This document shows positions 8,439 to 18,001 of a DNA stretch of 64,000 nucleotides, piece by piece. Both the position numbers and the translations under genes were made by a program. Each line of letters starts with the position of its first letter. Positions within the stretch are counted from its first letter, which is position 1. The stretch is from Catenulispora yoronensis (lineage in GTDB: Bacteria > Actinomycetota > Actinomycetes > Streptomycetales > Catenulisporaceae): the NCBI RefSeq assembly GCF_039531695.1, contig NZ_BAAAQN010000018.1:62001-126000 (forward strand). Direction: 5' to 3'. The notes under the pieces were generated by a model. The model did no database searches, was not told the DNA's origin, and saw only the letters and a list, made by a program, of their open reading frames with translations.

Positions 8439-9248
8439 TCAGGCCGTCGCGAAAGGCGTCGCCAGAGTCGTGTTGCCACCGAGGTTCCGCTGTCCAGAGC
8501 CGTCAGCGTTGATGGCCCACAGCTTGTCGTCCATGCCCTGGAAATAGACGACGCCGTCAGCCGCGAACGGCGCGGACTTGGTAGTGTTGCCGCCGAGGTT
8601 GTGCTGGTCGGTGCCGTTGGCGTCGATGGCCCACAACTGGTTATCGGTGCCCTGGAAATAGACGACACCATCGTGCGCGAACGGCGTCGAAGCCGTCGAG
8701 TTGCCTCCCAAGTTGCGCTGATCGGTGCCATCGGCGTTGATGGCCCACAACTGATCGTCCGTCCCTCGGAAGTAGACGACGCCATCGGCCGCGAAGGGCA
8801 TCGAGGCCGTCGTGTTGTTGCCAAGGTTGTGCTGATTGCTACCGTCGGCGTTGATGGCCCACAGCTGGTTGTCAGTGCCCTGGAAATAGACGACACCATT
8901 GTGCGCGAACGGCGTCGAAGCCGTCGAGTTGCCACCGAGGTTGTGCTGCCCGGAGCCGTTGGCGTTGATGGCCCACAACTGGTTGTCAGTGCCCTGGAAA
9001 TAGACGACACCATCGTGCGCGAACGGCGTCGAAGCCGTCGAGTTGCCTCCCAAGTTGCGCTGATCGGTGCCATCAGCGTTGATGGCCCACAACTGATCGT
9101 CCGTCCCTCGGAAGTAGACGACCCCGTCGTCCGCGAAGGGCATCGAGGCCGTCGTGTTATTGCCGAGGTTGTGCTGATCGCTGCCGTCAGCGTTGATGGC
9201 CCACAACTGGTTGTCAGTGCCTTCGAAATACACCACGCTGCCACCCAT
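8439..9248 (-). CDS. Seven-bladed beta-propeller of nearly identical 38-residue repeats
   Basis: 269 residues from ATG 9248 behind AGGAGAG. After MGGS the whole protein is seven repeats of 38 residues with consensus VVYFxGTDxQLWAINADG followed by DQxNLGGNxTASxPFAxDG. Repeats 2 and 5 are identical at the protein level and most others differ at only a few positions. Seven units fit one closed seven-bladed propeller, perhaps a lectin-like binding protein. The phrase resembles DUF5050/YVTN-like blades, but I cannot name the family. There is no signal peptide, so the protein is cytoplasmic or exported by another route. Blade identity points to recent amplification. Confidence 0.8.
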   Translation of the reverse strand: MGGSVVYFEGTDNQLWAINADGSDQHNLGNNTTASMPFADDGVVYFRGTDDQLWAINADGTDQRNLGGNSTASTPFAHDGVVYFQGTDNQLWAINANGSGQHNLGGNSTASTPFAHNGVVYFQGTDNQLWAINADGSNQHNLGNNTTASMPFAADGVVYFRGTDDQLWAINADGTDQRNLGGNSTASTPFAHDGVVYFQGTDNQLWAIDANGTDQHNLGGNTTKSAPFAADGVVYFQGMDDKLWAINADGSGQRNLGGNTTLATPFATA

Positions 9249-9470
9249 GGAACTCTCCTAACTTTACGAGAGCGCTGCCGCGGTCTCCCTACAGATATAT
9301 GGGGAGGCTAGGACAAAGCGGAGTTCCGCCTTCACGACAACACAACACGACGCTAGGTACGGCCCTGCGCAGCTGCATGCCGCATCGGCCATCCAGGCGA
9401 GCGAAACCCGTTCGAACAACGCGCCCCCGACCCTGTCACACCGGCTACGGACCCGCAGAACACATGGGCT

Positions 9471-9503
9471 GGTGTAGGCAGACGCGGAACGTCTGCCTAC
9501 ACC
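9471..9503 (-). terminator. Perfect 14-bp hairpin after the VWA surface-protein gene
   Basis: Arms 9471-9484 and 9490-9503 (ggtgtaggcagacg and its complement) surround a 5-nt loop, 37 bases past the stop at 9541. Beyond it, 9249-9470 holds the propeller gene's upstream region and nothing else I can support. Confidence 0.7.
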
Positions 9504-9540
9504 GAGGCGCAATCACGCGATCACGCGATCAACCGCCCAA

Positions 9541-12270
9541 TCAGGAGTGCCGACCGCGCCGAGTCCGACCCGCCACCGTCACCAGGACGACACCAGCACC
9601 CAAGGCCAGGACCATTCCGAACCCGTACTCCACCAAGTGGACACCAGTCATCGCCAGCGGATGCGGCGCCGTGGGCTTCGGTGCCGGCTTCGTAGGCACA
9701 GTGGTCGGCGGGACGCTCGTCGGCGGAACAGTCGGCGGCGTGGTGGTCGGCGGCGGGCTGGTGGACGGCGTGGTAACCGGCGGCATGGCCTGATCGACGT
9801 TTGTGAACATACAAGTGATGTCTTGACCGAGATCCGGAGTCAGAACGCCGTTCGGCGTCGAAACCGCGGTCGTCGTCCCGGTCAGCACACAGGCAGGCCC
9901 GCCCAACTGGTGGTACCCCGTCGACGGACCGTCGCTCTCAGCGAGCTGGTAAGCGATCCGCGGCACGGCAGTCGCGCCGGTGACCGCCACCTCGCCGCTG
10001 TGTCCGGAAACAACCGGAGTCTGCTCGTCGACGATCGACGGCGTGGCGCTGAGAACCCAGTCGGTGGGGACCGCCGTGCCGCCGTTAGAGTTATCAACAC
10101 TCTTCTTCAGCGTCAGCTTCGCCGGCTGCGCGGTGTTCTTCGCCGTGCACTCCGCATTCCGCCCCAGCTCGACGGTCACGCCGCCGTTAAGGCCGTCGAA
10201 CTCGGGGCCGAGTGTCCCGCTCCGCGTGCGCAGCGCACAGTGCCAGGATCCCGTCGAACCGCTGACAGGGTTCGAGAACGCCGACTGCTCCTGCGCGTAC
10301 CCGGGAACCGAGGTCTCCGCGAGCGCGTAGGTCACCTGCGGAGCGATGATCCCGGAGATCCCGGTGGTGCCGGTGACGACCGGGGTCGCGGACCCCACCG
10401 GGAGCGCGGACAGCGTCCAGGTGTCGGGCGAGGCGGTGGGCGGCCCGTAGGGGTTGATGACCTGCTTGAACAGCTTCAGCCCCGTCGTGCAGGTCACGAC
10501 GTTGGCCACGCGGAAGACGTTGAGCCCGGCGACCAGCGTGTGCGCGCCGAGGTCGCCGCTGGCCGCGTCCGTGCAGCCCGGCGGCAGGAGGGTGAGATCG
10601 ACCTGCTCCCCGACCGTCACCGAGTCGCCCTCGGAGTAGCCGCTGAACAGCTGACCCCAGGTCGGGGCCGTCTGACCGGTCAGGCTGAGCGCCGACTCGA
10701 AGGCCGTGGGCTGTGCCGGGTCGGCGTAGTCCGTGCCGTTGATCGTCCAGTTCTTGACCACCCGGACGCTGGCGGACGGGATCGGCGCCCGGTTGTACAC
10801 GGTGCACGTCACGATGGCGTTGGCCAGCGCGTCGACGGTGAACCCGTCCGTCCCGCTGTTGGTGGCGGTCACCGGCGAGCCGTCGGAGGTGCAGGTGGCG
10901 TTGGCGCCGGCGACCTGCTCCAGCGTGAAGCCGGGCTGCTGCGTCTCGGTCACGGTGACCGGGAGCGTGGTGCTCCCGCTCAGGTCGGCCTGGAAGCTGA
11001 CGGCGCCGGAGTCGCCCGCGGTCTGGCTGCTGGGCGGCGTGACGTTGGGGGTCGCCGTGGAGAAGGTCCAGCCGCCGGCGGGCAGCGCCGTGTCCGGCGT
11101 CCCGTTGGGCTGGATGACCTTCTTCACCACGTTGACGGTGCCGGAGCAGGACTTCAGCGCGATCGAGCGGAACACCGCGCCCAGCGCCGGGTAACCGGTC
11201 TGCACGTAGTCGGTCCCCACCACCGGACCCGAGATGGCCTGGAGGTTGATCGGGGTCCCACTGATGCCGGCCCCGACGCCGACGGCGACAACCTTCGTAC
11301 CCAGCGCCTTGAGCGCATTGGCGGAGAAGATCCCGTTCTCGACCTCACGGAACCGGGTGAAGTCGCCCGGCCCGGCAGCGTTCGGACCGTAGTAGGTCGG
11401 CTCGCCGTCGGTGAGCATGATGACCGCGTCATAAGTGCTGCTCGCAGCGGCGATCTGGAACAACCCAGCGTCCCAGTTGGTGCCGCCGCCGGCAGTAAGC
11501 GCGTCGATCTTGGCCCGCACAGTGTCGGCGTTCGCGGCGGTGGACACGGCAGTCGGGCCCAGCAGGGTGGTCCCCTGGGCCGCGAACGAGTAGAGCGAGA
11601 TGTGCGACGGCGTACCGGTCAGCGCGTCGACGAAGCCGTCCGCCGCGGCCTTCACATCCGGCAGGGACGGCCCGATCGACCCCGACACGTCGATGAGCAA
11701 TGCGATGTTCAGCCCGCAGTGATCCGGCAACACGGGATTGTTGCGAACATCCGCCCAGACGCTGCCCCGCGCGGTCGGGTTGGCGTTACCGGTCCCGGCC
11801 TGCGGGAAGGAGTACGCGACGTTGTTCGACACCGGCCCGGTGAACAGGCTGTTGTAGTCCGTCGGCGTGGTGACGGCACCGCCGGTGGCAAGCTGCGGCG
11901 GCGCGGTGAACCCGGGCGGAGCCGTCCGCTCGACGATCCAGTAACCCTGATCAGTCCCGGCACGACCGGGAACGTCCACACTGCAGGTCCCAGCCGGCGC
12001 CGTCGTCGTGCAACTGGTCAGCGGGATGGCCCCGGACGCCGGAGGCGCCCCGGCGACACCGGCGTAGAAGTCGAACGTCGCATTGCCGAGCCCCGAGACC
12101 GTCTGCGGCCCGATACGGTCACCACCCTTGGAAACGGTGAGAGTGGTATTGGTCGGCGACGGCGCAGCGGTCGACCGCGGCGCGTCCAGATACAGGCCCG
12201 CACTGACGACAGCGGTCATAACCGCAGCGCAGGCGGACCATCGGCGAACAGAACGATCTCGACGGGACAA
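9541..12270 (-). CDS. VWA-domain surface protein with LAMTG sorting signal
   Basis: 909 residues from TTG 12270, with AGGAG five bases upstream. A signal peptide (RRWSACAAVMTAVVSAGLYL) is followed by a prealbumin-like region. A von Willebrand A domain at ~180-370 has the metal-site motif DVSGS and later LTDGEPTYYG. Several SpaA/Cna-B-like and DUF11-like strand repeats with paired Cys follow, then a Pro/Thr wall-spanning stretch. The C-terminus is LAMTG, a hydrophobic helix and RTRRGRHS. LAxTG is the signal for class E sortases of high-GC Gram-positives, so the protein should be covalently attached to peptidoglycan or form pilus-like polymers. The sortase is not in the window. Confidence 0.85.
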   Translation of the reverse strand: MSRRDRSVRRWSACAAVMTAVVSAGLYLDAPRSTAAPSPTNTTLTVSKGGDRIGPQTVSGLGNATFDFYAGVAGAPPASGAIPLTSCTTTAPAGTCSVDVPGRAGTDQGYWIVERTAPPGFTAPPQLATGGAVTTPTDYNSLFTGPVSNNVAYSFPQAGTGNANPTARGSVWADVRNNPVLPDHCGLNIALLIDVSGSIGPSLPDVKAAADGFVDALTGTPSHISLYSFAAQGTTLLGPTAVSTAANADTVRAKIDALTAGGGTNWDAGLFQIAAASSTYDAVIMLTDGEPTYYGPNAAGPGDFTRFREVENGIFSANALKALGTKVVAVGVGAGISGTPINLQAISGPVVGTDYVQTGYPALGAVFRSIALKSCSGTVNVVKKVIQPNGTPDTALPAGGWTFSTATPNVTPPSSQTAGDSGAVSFQADLSGSTTLPVTVTETQQPGFTLEQVAGANATCTSDGSPVTATNSGTDGFTVDALANAIVTCTVYNRAPIPSASVRVVKNWTINGTDYADPAQPTAFESALSLTGQTAPTWGQLFSGYSEGDSVTVGEQVDLTLLPPGCTDAASGDLGAHTLVAGLNVFRVANVVTCTTGLKLFKQVINPYGPPTASPDTWTLSALPVGSATPVVTGTTGISGIIAPQVTYALAETSVPGYAQEQSAFSNPVSGSTGSWHCALRTRSGTLGPEFDGLNGGVTVELGRNAECTAKNTAQPAKLTLKKSVDNSNGGTAVPTDWVLSATPSIVDEQTPVVSGHSGEVAVTGATAVPRIAYQLAESDGPSTGYHQLGGPACVLTGTTTAVSTPNGVLTPDLGQDITCMFTNVDQAMPPVTTPSTSPPPTTTPPTVPPTSVPPTTVPTKPAPKPTAPHPLAMTGVHLVEYGFGMVLALGAGVVLVTVAGRTRRGRHS

Positions 12271-12656
12271 GGCGACTCCTAGGGAAACCGGACTCCTGGT
12301 GATGTCCCGGCACCGTCACATCCTTGGCCGACATATCGGGGCAAACCGCCCATTGCTCCGAAAGCGGGAGTGTCACACCCGGTCCCGCTGCGCGCTCGGC
12401 ATCGCCGCCGAGCGCCTAAAAGGTGTGGATAACTCGTTCGATTTTGTGGACGCAGCTGTGGATGAAGCTGTGGACAAGCGTTCGAGCGTGCCGCTCACGA
12501 CCGACGCCTACGTGAAGCTGCACGCCGCTGGGATTGCCGACCCGACCGTCCGACAGATCGCAGTGCGCGCCGCCCAGCGCCCGACGAATCCGACCGCCAA
12601 GTCTGACATGCCCGCGATCACCTGAGTCCGGGGTCGCCGACCCCCAGGACCGCCGG
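12271..12656. other. Intergenic stretch with DnaA-box-like cluster
   Basis: TGTGGA-type sequences occur at 12424-12432 (TGTGGATAA), 12445-12453, 12457-12465 and 12469-12477 (TGTGGACAA). The first and last are exact complements of the classic DnaA boxes TTATCCACA and TTGTCCACA. A plus-strand frame reads VDAAVDEAVDK over the same bases, so a repetitive peptide could also explain it. I see no definite gene here. Confidence 0.4.
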
Positions 12657-13088
12657 TCAACCGGCGGTCCCACCAGCCGCATCCGAGATCCCCAGCGCGC
12701 CCAGGACGAACCGCAGCTCCTCCGGATGCACCGCCAGCTGGAAGCCGCCCGAACCGCCGACGTCGATGCTCGCGATGCGAAGCTCAGGATTCACCGACGA
12801 CCAGGCTTCGCGGCCGGTGGGTTCGCGCACCCCACCAAGGGTCAGCGCGCCGCCCGCGAGCCGATACTGCCTGTCGATGCCCGAGTAAGCCCAGGTCGGC
12901 AGCCCGGAGTTGATCGTCGCCTCGCCATGACCCCACTGCCCGCGGGTGATCGCCGGATGCCACAGACCGCAGGGCACCTTGACGACCTCGCCCTGCTCCA
13001 GCCCGGCGACCCGAGCACGGCGCTTCCGGCGTTCACGGACACCGACGAACCCGCCGCCGATCAGTCCACCCAGCAGCTCGACGATCAT
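12657..13088 (-). CDS. Small membrane-anchored protein, DUF2550-like
   Basis: 143 residues from ATG 13088 (MIVELLGGLIGGGFVGVRE). A short N-terminal hydrophobic segment is followed by a strongly basic patch (RERRKRRAR), then a soluble domain with KVPCGLWHPAITRGQWGHGE and late strands up to a C-terminal LRFVLGALG. The layout of one membrane segment, basic stop-transfer and a small strand-rich domain containing VPC resembles DUF2550 proteins of actinobacteria. That match is from memory and tentative. The SD is weak, so the start is uncertain; an upstream in-frame start at 13298 would run through a terminator hairpin. Function unknown. Confidence 0.5.
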   Translation of the reverse strand: MIVELLGGLIGGGFVGVRERRKRRARVAGLEQGEVVKVPCGLWHPAITRGQWGHGEATINSGLPTWAYSGIDRQYRLAGGALTLGGVREPTGREAWSSVNPELRIASIDVGGSGGFQLAVHPEELRFVLGALGISDAAGGTAG

Positions 13089-13253
13089 GATGACAGTCTG
13101 GGCATGATCAGCCGCACAAGCAATCGACGACCACCCCCACCTCGACGTCAGCTGGAGAAGCGGGACTTCAGCCTGGGGAATGGTCACTGAACGCTCGAAG
13201 CCGCCCAGCGAAGTCGCCGCGATCATTTCGTGCGTTGCCACCAATGGAAGGGG

Positions 13254-13291
13254 GCTTGCTCGGGACTGCCGTTCGGCAGTCCCGAGCAAGC
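13254..13291 (-). terminator. Perfect 17-bp hairpin after the first YVTN gene
   Basis: Arms 13254-13270 and 13275-13291 (gcttgctcgggactgcc and its complement) enclose GTTC, 16 bases after the stop at 13307. It ends the two-gene YVTN operon. Confidence 0.8.
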
Positions 13292-13306
13292 CGGGCAAAC
13301 CGAGAA

Positions 13307-15376
13307 CTAGATCCCGATACCTTCCATTCCGCCGCCCAGCGTCCCGGTACCGACGCTGACCGTCGAGGTGGTGGCCGACACGGCGGTCGTGATCACCGAA
13401 ACCGTGTTCGAGCCGCGGTTCGCGACGAAGACCGACGTGCCGTCGGGGGTGACGACCAGGCCGCCGGGACTCAGGCCCACAGCGACGGCCACCACCGGGG
13501 CGATGGTTGCGGTATCGATGACGAACACGACGTTCCGCGTCGCGTCCGTGACATAGACCAGCGTCCCGGACGCATTGAACACGACCGCGTTCGGTGCGCC
13601 GCCGATGTGCAGCGCCTTGATGACGGTCCTGGCGGCGGTGTCGACGACCTCGACACTGCCGGTCTTGCCTGACGTCACGTAGAGCCTGGCACCGTCGGGC
13701 GAGATCGCGAGCCCTGATGTACCCGAGACGGCGGGGTTCAGCGCGATGCTGCCCGCCGGGGTGTCAGTGCTGAGGTCGACCACCAACACCCGCCTCCAGA
13801 AGTCGAACACATAGGCGGTCTTGCCGTCCGGGGAAACCACCACCGACTGGGGCAGGTCCACAGGGAGGGTCGCGGTGACCTTCCCGGTAGCGGTGTCGAC
13901 GATCGAGAGCCTGCCCTGATATTTCGTGGTGACCAGGGCCGACGCGCCATCGGGGGTGAACACGATCGACGTCGGATATCCCCCCACCTCGACGGGAGCG
14001 CCGATGATCTTGTGGGTCGCGGTGTCGATGACCCGGATGCTGCTGCTCGCGGTACCGCCGACGTAGAGCTTCCTGCCGTCCGGGGTCACCGCGACGATGG
14101 TCGGCCCGTCCACCGCGTCCGCGATTGTCGCGGTGGCCTTCGCGGACGCGGTGTCGACGACCGTCAAGGTCCCGTCGGAGGTGTTGGTGACGAAAGCCAC
14201 CGCACCGGACGGGCCGAACGTGACCGAGCTGGGGCGTGTCCCGACAGTGACGGTCGCGGTCACGGTGTGCGACACCGTGTCGATGACCGACACGGTGTTG
14301 GACGTGGTGTTCGGCAGATACGCCAGCGCACCGTTCGGGGACAGCGAGACCGGAGCCGGATGGGTATAGGCATCGCCGGAGATACCGATCTCGGCCGTGA
14401 CGGACCCCCTGGCGGTACTGATCACCGCCACGGAGTCCGCGCAGGTCACGAACGCCTGCGTCCCATCGGCGGAAAGGACTACCTGCTGCGGCTCCCACGC
14501 CACGGCGATCATCGCGACGGTGTCGGTGACAGTGTCCAGCACCCCGATCGAGGAGGCGTAGGGACTGGTGATGTACACGTGGCGACCGTCAGCCGTCACC
14601 GCCATCACACCCGGCGAGAAGGAAACCGGGATCGTGGCGACGACCGTGTCCGTCGCCGTATTCACCACGGTGACCGTGCGGGCCCCTGTGCCCCCGGAGA
14701 TGTAGGCGCGGCCACCGTCCGGGGCCAGCGCGAGGTAGCTGCTGTAACCGCTGACGGCCAGGCTCGCGCTGACCTTGCCGGTGGCAGCATCGATGGTCAG
14801 GAACTGCCCGGCGGTGGTGACGGTGTAGAGCGTGGCGCCGTCGGGCGACAGGGCCGTCGAGGCGGCGGAGGACACGTTCTTGATCGCTCTGACGATCTTG
14901 TGAGTGCTGAGGTCGACGGTCAGCAGATGGTCGTCGTTGGAGACATAGGCCATGGCGCCGTCGGGGGACAGCAGGAGTTGCTCCGTCTCGGTGCGGGCCG
15001 GCATGGCCGTGGCCCAGGCCACGGCGCCGGTCGCGATGTCGTACTCGGCGAGCGAGTCCCCGAGCACGTAGACCTTCCTGCCATCCGGCGACAACCGGGA
15101 GATGTGTGCGTTGATCGGGATGCCGCGCGGATTCGTGGTCGTGGTGGTCGCGGTGACCGTGCCGGTGGCGGGATCGATCGCCGAGACGGTTCCGGCGGAA
15201 GCGTTGGAGACATACACCGTCTGATGCGCGGCGGCGTTAGCCGGACCAGCCCGGCCTACTGGACCTGCCGGACCCGGTCGGGCTGCGGCGTGCGCGGTCA
15301 GGGGGCTCGCGATCACGGCGGCGCTGACCGCGAGGACTGCGAGTGTTCGAAGATGAGACTGCTTGATGCGAAACAT
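13307..15376 (-). CDS. Secreted YVTN-type beta-propeller protein (first paralogue)
   Basis: 689 residues from ATG 15376, preceded by AAGGAGGAG. The signal peptide is HLRTLAVLAVSAAVIASP followed by AHA. The rest is over a dozen repeats of about 42 residues following the scheme 'VYVSN...GTVSVIDTATxTVTAT...SPDG'. This suggests two fused seven-bladed propellers. No enzymatic motif, lipobox or C-terminal anchor is visible, so the protein is probably released or trapped in the wall. Such proteins occur in several copies in Catenulispora-like genomes; their ligands are unknown. Its start is 15 bp after the stop of the paralogue at 15392, so the two form an operon. Confidence 0.85.
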   Translation of the reverse strand: MFRIKQSHLRTLAVLAVSAAVIASPLTAHAAARPGPAGPVGRAGPANAAAHQTVYVSNASAGTVSAIDPATGTVTATTTTTNPRGIPINAHISRLSPDGRKVYVLGDSLAEYDIATGAVAWATAMPARTETEQLLLSPDGAMAYVSNDDHLLTVDLSTHKIVRAIKNVSSAASTALSPDGATLYTVTTAGQFLTIDAATGKVSASLAVSGYSSYLALAPDGGRAYISGGTGARTVTVVNTATDTVVATIPVSFSPGVMAVTADGRHVYITSPYASSIGVLDTVTDTVAMIAVAWEPQQVVLSADGTQAFVTCADSVAVISTARGSVTAEIGISGDAYTHPAPVSLSPNGALAYLPNTTSNTVSVIDTVSHTVTATVTVGTRPSSVTFGPSGAVAFVTNTSDGTLTVVDTASAKATATIADAVDGPTIVAVTPDGRKLYVGGTASSSIRVIDTATHKIIGAPVEVGGYPTSIVFTPDGASALVTTKYQGRLSIVDTATGKVTATLPVDLPQSVVVSPDGKTAYVFDFWRRVLVVDLSTDTPAGSIALNPAVSGTSGLAISPDGARLYVTSGKTGSVEVVDTAARTVIKALHIGGAPNAVVFNASGTLVYVTDATRNVVFVIDTATIAPVVAVAVGLSPGGLVVTPDGTSVFVANRGSNTVSVITTAVSATTSTVSVGTGTLGGGMEGIGI

Positions 15377-15391
15377 CGGCCGGCTCCTCCT

Positions 15392-17416
15392 TCAGCGTCC
15401 GATGACGATGCCGACGGGACCCATGTGGTCGCCGGGGGAACCGACCGGGATCGTGGCGGTGACAGTGCCGGTCGCGGGGTCCAGGACCGAAACCGAATCG
15501 GCGCCGGCGTTGTCGACGAACAGCTTGGTCCCGTCCGGTGTCATCGCCAGGCCCGCGGCGTCGGCGCTGTCGGCGATGCGCATGGCGATGTTGTGCGAGG
15601 CGGTGTCGACAGCGAGAACGGAGCCGGCCGCCACATAAGCGGTTCGGCTATCCGGAGCGAACACGACAGCATGCGCGCCCTCGGAAGTGAACACGGTGGC
15701 GACCAGCGATTCGGTGGCCGCGTCGATCACCGACACCGACCCCGAATCGTCGGTGACGACCACCTCGGCACCGTTCGGACTGACCGCGACCGACCCGGCC
15801 CCGCCGTCCAGCAAGGGGATCTTGGTCTTGACGGTGGACTTGGCCGGGTCCAGGACCACCAGATAGCCGGAGTCGACCAGGTAGAGCTTGCTGCTGTCCG
15901 GGGCCTCGGCGATACCGGACAGGCTACCGCCGATCATGATCCTGCCCCCCGTGCCGGTGGCGGTGTCCATCATGACCAGCATGCCGCCGGCCGTCGCGAC
16001 ATAGGCGTAGCGGCTGTCGGGGGAGAACGTGATGGCCCGCGCGGTGTCCGGCAGCGAGATGACCGGGCCGAAGACTTTCATGGTGGCCGGGTTGACCCTG
16101 CGCATGACGTTGCCGACACTGCTGGCGACCAGCATCAGCTTGCCGTTCGGCGCCTCGGCGATCGCCCCGGGCTCGTTCAGGATGCTCGAAACGGTGTTCA
16201 CGACCAGGTCGACGTCGGCCTCGATGATGCTCAGGGTGCTGTGGTCCCGGCTGGCCGTGAAAACGTACGCGCCACCGTTGCCGAACACCACCGGCAGCGG
16301 ATGCGAACCGACCAGGATGGAGGTTTTCACCCTCCGCGTCGAGGTGTCGATGACATCGACCTTGCCGCTGTGAAGATCGTTGACATAGGCCAGCGTCCCG
16401 GCCGCGTTGAAACGAACCGTGCCGCCGAACGTCGCGAGCCAGATCGTCGCGGCGACGGTGTTGGTCGAGGTGTTCACCACATCGATCGTGCGGTCGCACG
16501 ATATGTAGATCTCGTTGCCCGTGGTCGCGCTCTCGTTGTCCGGCTTGTCGCCGAGGTCGATCGTGGCCGTCTGGGTCTCGGTCGCCGTGTCGATGACACT
16601 GGCCTTGCCCGAAGCCCGCTCCAACACATACGCGCGGCGTCCGCCGTCGACGAAGAGGATCTGGCCGGCGGGCGCCCCCAGGGCGATGTGCGCCACCGCC
16701 TTGAAGGTGGACGTATCGAACACCACGATGTCACCGCTGGTTTTGCCGCCGACATAAGCCCGGGTGCCGTCGGGGGAGAGCGTGACACGGTCCGGACCGA
16801 AGGCCGGGTCCATCCGACCTGAGATCGTAGCGCTGGCGGTATCGATGACCGACACGGTCTGGGCGGCCGTGTTCGTGACGTAGAGCTTGGACCCGTTCGG
16901 CGCGAGGCGCTCGCTGTGCGTGTCCTGACCGATGGCGATGTCGGCGGTGACGGCGTCGGAGACGAGATCGACCACCACGACCTGGGTGGGGGTGAGCACG
17001 TATGCGGACTTGCCGTCCCGCGCCACATCGAACCCCAGCGGCCCGAAGCCGACCGGTATCGTCGCGGTCACCGCACCGGTCGTGGCCCTGACCACGCTCA
17101 CCGTCCCGCTGTCCCGGTTCAGGACGTACACCTGGCTGCCGTCAGGAGCCGCCGCCTCAGCGATCGGCGAGTCACCGATGCCATAGTTCTCCGCGACCTC
17201 GATGTTCCCCGCGACCGCCCCGGTGGCGGTGTTGACGACGGCGACGGCGGGGCCGTGACCGGTGACGTAGGCCATGGGCGGGAGCACAGCGGCGCGCGCG
17301 GGCGGCGCTGCCGCGACGGCTGCGCGTGCACCTGGCGCCGCGCCGACGGCCAGACCCAGCGCACATGCGCAGGCCCCGACCAAGGCCGACCAACGGGAGA
17401 GCAGAGCAGACGTCAT
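15392..17416 (-). CDS. Secreted YVTN-type beta-propeller protein (second paralogue)
   Basis: 674 residues from ATG 17416, with GGAGG six bases upstream; an in-frame GTG at 17626 has no SD. The signal peptide is WSALVGACACALGLAVGAAP ending near ARA. The mature part repeats the YVTN scheme (VYVLNRDSGTVSVVRATTG, LYVTNTAAQTVSVIDTAS, AYVNDLHSGKVDVIDTS) and again looks long enough for two propellers. It is first in the operon with the paralogue at 13307. The two are clearly diverged, so the duplication is old. Likely extracellular binding or scaffold role; no catalytic motif is visible. Confidence 0.85.
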   Translation of the reverse strand: MTSALLSRWSALVGACACALGLAVGAAPGARAAVAAAPPARAAVLPPMAYVTGHGPAVAVVNTATGAVAGNIEVAENYGIGDSPIAEAAAPDGSQVYVLNRDSGTVSVVRATTGAVTATIPVGFGPLGFDVARDGKSAYVLTPTQVVVVDLVSDAVTADIAIGQDTHSERLAPNGSKLYVTNTAAQTVSVIDTASATISGRMDPAFGPDRVTLSPDGTRAYVGGKTSGDIVVFDTSTFKAVAHIALGAPAGQILFVDGGRRAYVLERASGKASVIDTATETQTATIDLGDKPDNESATTGNEIYISCDRTIDVVNTSTNTVAATIWLATFGGTVRFNAAGTLAYVNDLHSGKVDVIDTSTRRVKTSILVGSHPLPVVFGNGGAYVFTASRDHSTLSIIEADVDLVVNTVSSILNEPGAIAEAPNGKLMLVASSVGNVMRRVNPATMKVFGPVISLPDTARAITFSPDSRYAYVATAGGMLVMMDTATGTGGRIMIGGSLSGIAEAPDSSKLYLVDSGYLVVLDPAKSTVKTKIPLLDGGAGSVAVSPNGAEVVVTDDSGSVSVIDAATESLVATVFTSEGAHAVVFAPDSRTAYVAAGSVLAVDTASHNIAMRIADSADAAGLAMTPDGTKLFVDNAGADSVSVLDPATGTVTATIPVGSPGDHMGPVGIVIGR

Positions 17417-17799
17417 CGGAAGCCTCCATCCCGCACCGACCCCGTCGGACCGCCCAACGCGACCGCCCGAAGCCGTGCTACGACGGGGCCGGGCCCGCAC
17501 GCCACAGGTATCGCAGAACCCTGACCCCCATTGGCGCCCCAGTCTGTGCGCGCTTCGCAGGGCTGTCGAGGCGCGGAACGTGGCGGAATGCCCCCTTGGC
17601 GGGTTTACGGCACCGCCCACGACCACCCCGCCGATTTCAGGACAAGGTATCGATCAGGACGGAGGGAGCGGCTCACCCCATCACCCTGACCTGCACCAGC
17701 CAGGGCCGACGCGGTATTTCGTCGAGCAGCGGACCGCCGTGTCCTGTCCCAGCGGGGCCGACGAGATGGTCAGCGATTTCGTCGAGGCCCGCGGCGGCC

Positions 17800-17985
17800 T
17801 GACAGGCCGCTTCCACGTGAGGCGTCGGTCCGTGTTCAGTCGTATCTCGCCATACGGTGCGAGGTGGGTCCCCAGAACAGAGGGGTGGGGCCGCGTAGGT
17901 CTTCGTCCGTCAGCGTGTTCTGCCACTCGGGTTCGGCCAGGATGTCCTGGATCAGTAGCGTCTTGACGTACGCGAAAATCTGGTC
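17800..17985 (-). pseudogene. C-terminal remnant of a Tn3-family transposase
   Basis: On the minus strand one frame reads YVKTLLIQDILAEPEW then LTDEDLRGPTPLFWG, and a second frame continues THLAPYGEIRLNTDRRL. Together they match the usual end of actinobacterial Tn3 transposases (LTxxDxRGLTPLFWxHVxPYGxxxLDMxxRLDL) with one frameshift after PLFWG. Nothing of the catalytic core remains. The 17417-17799 stretch next to it holds no gene I can support. Confidence 0.6.
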
Positions 17986-18001
17986 GAAGATCCGCAAACA
18001 C

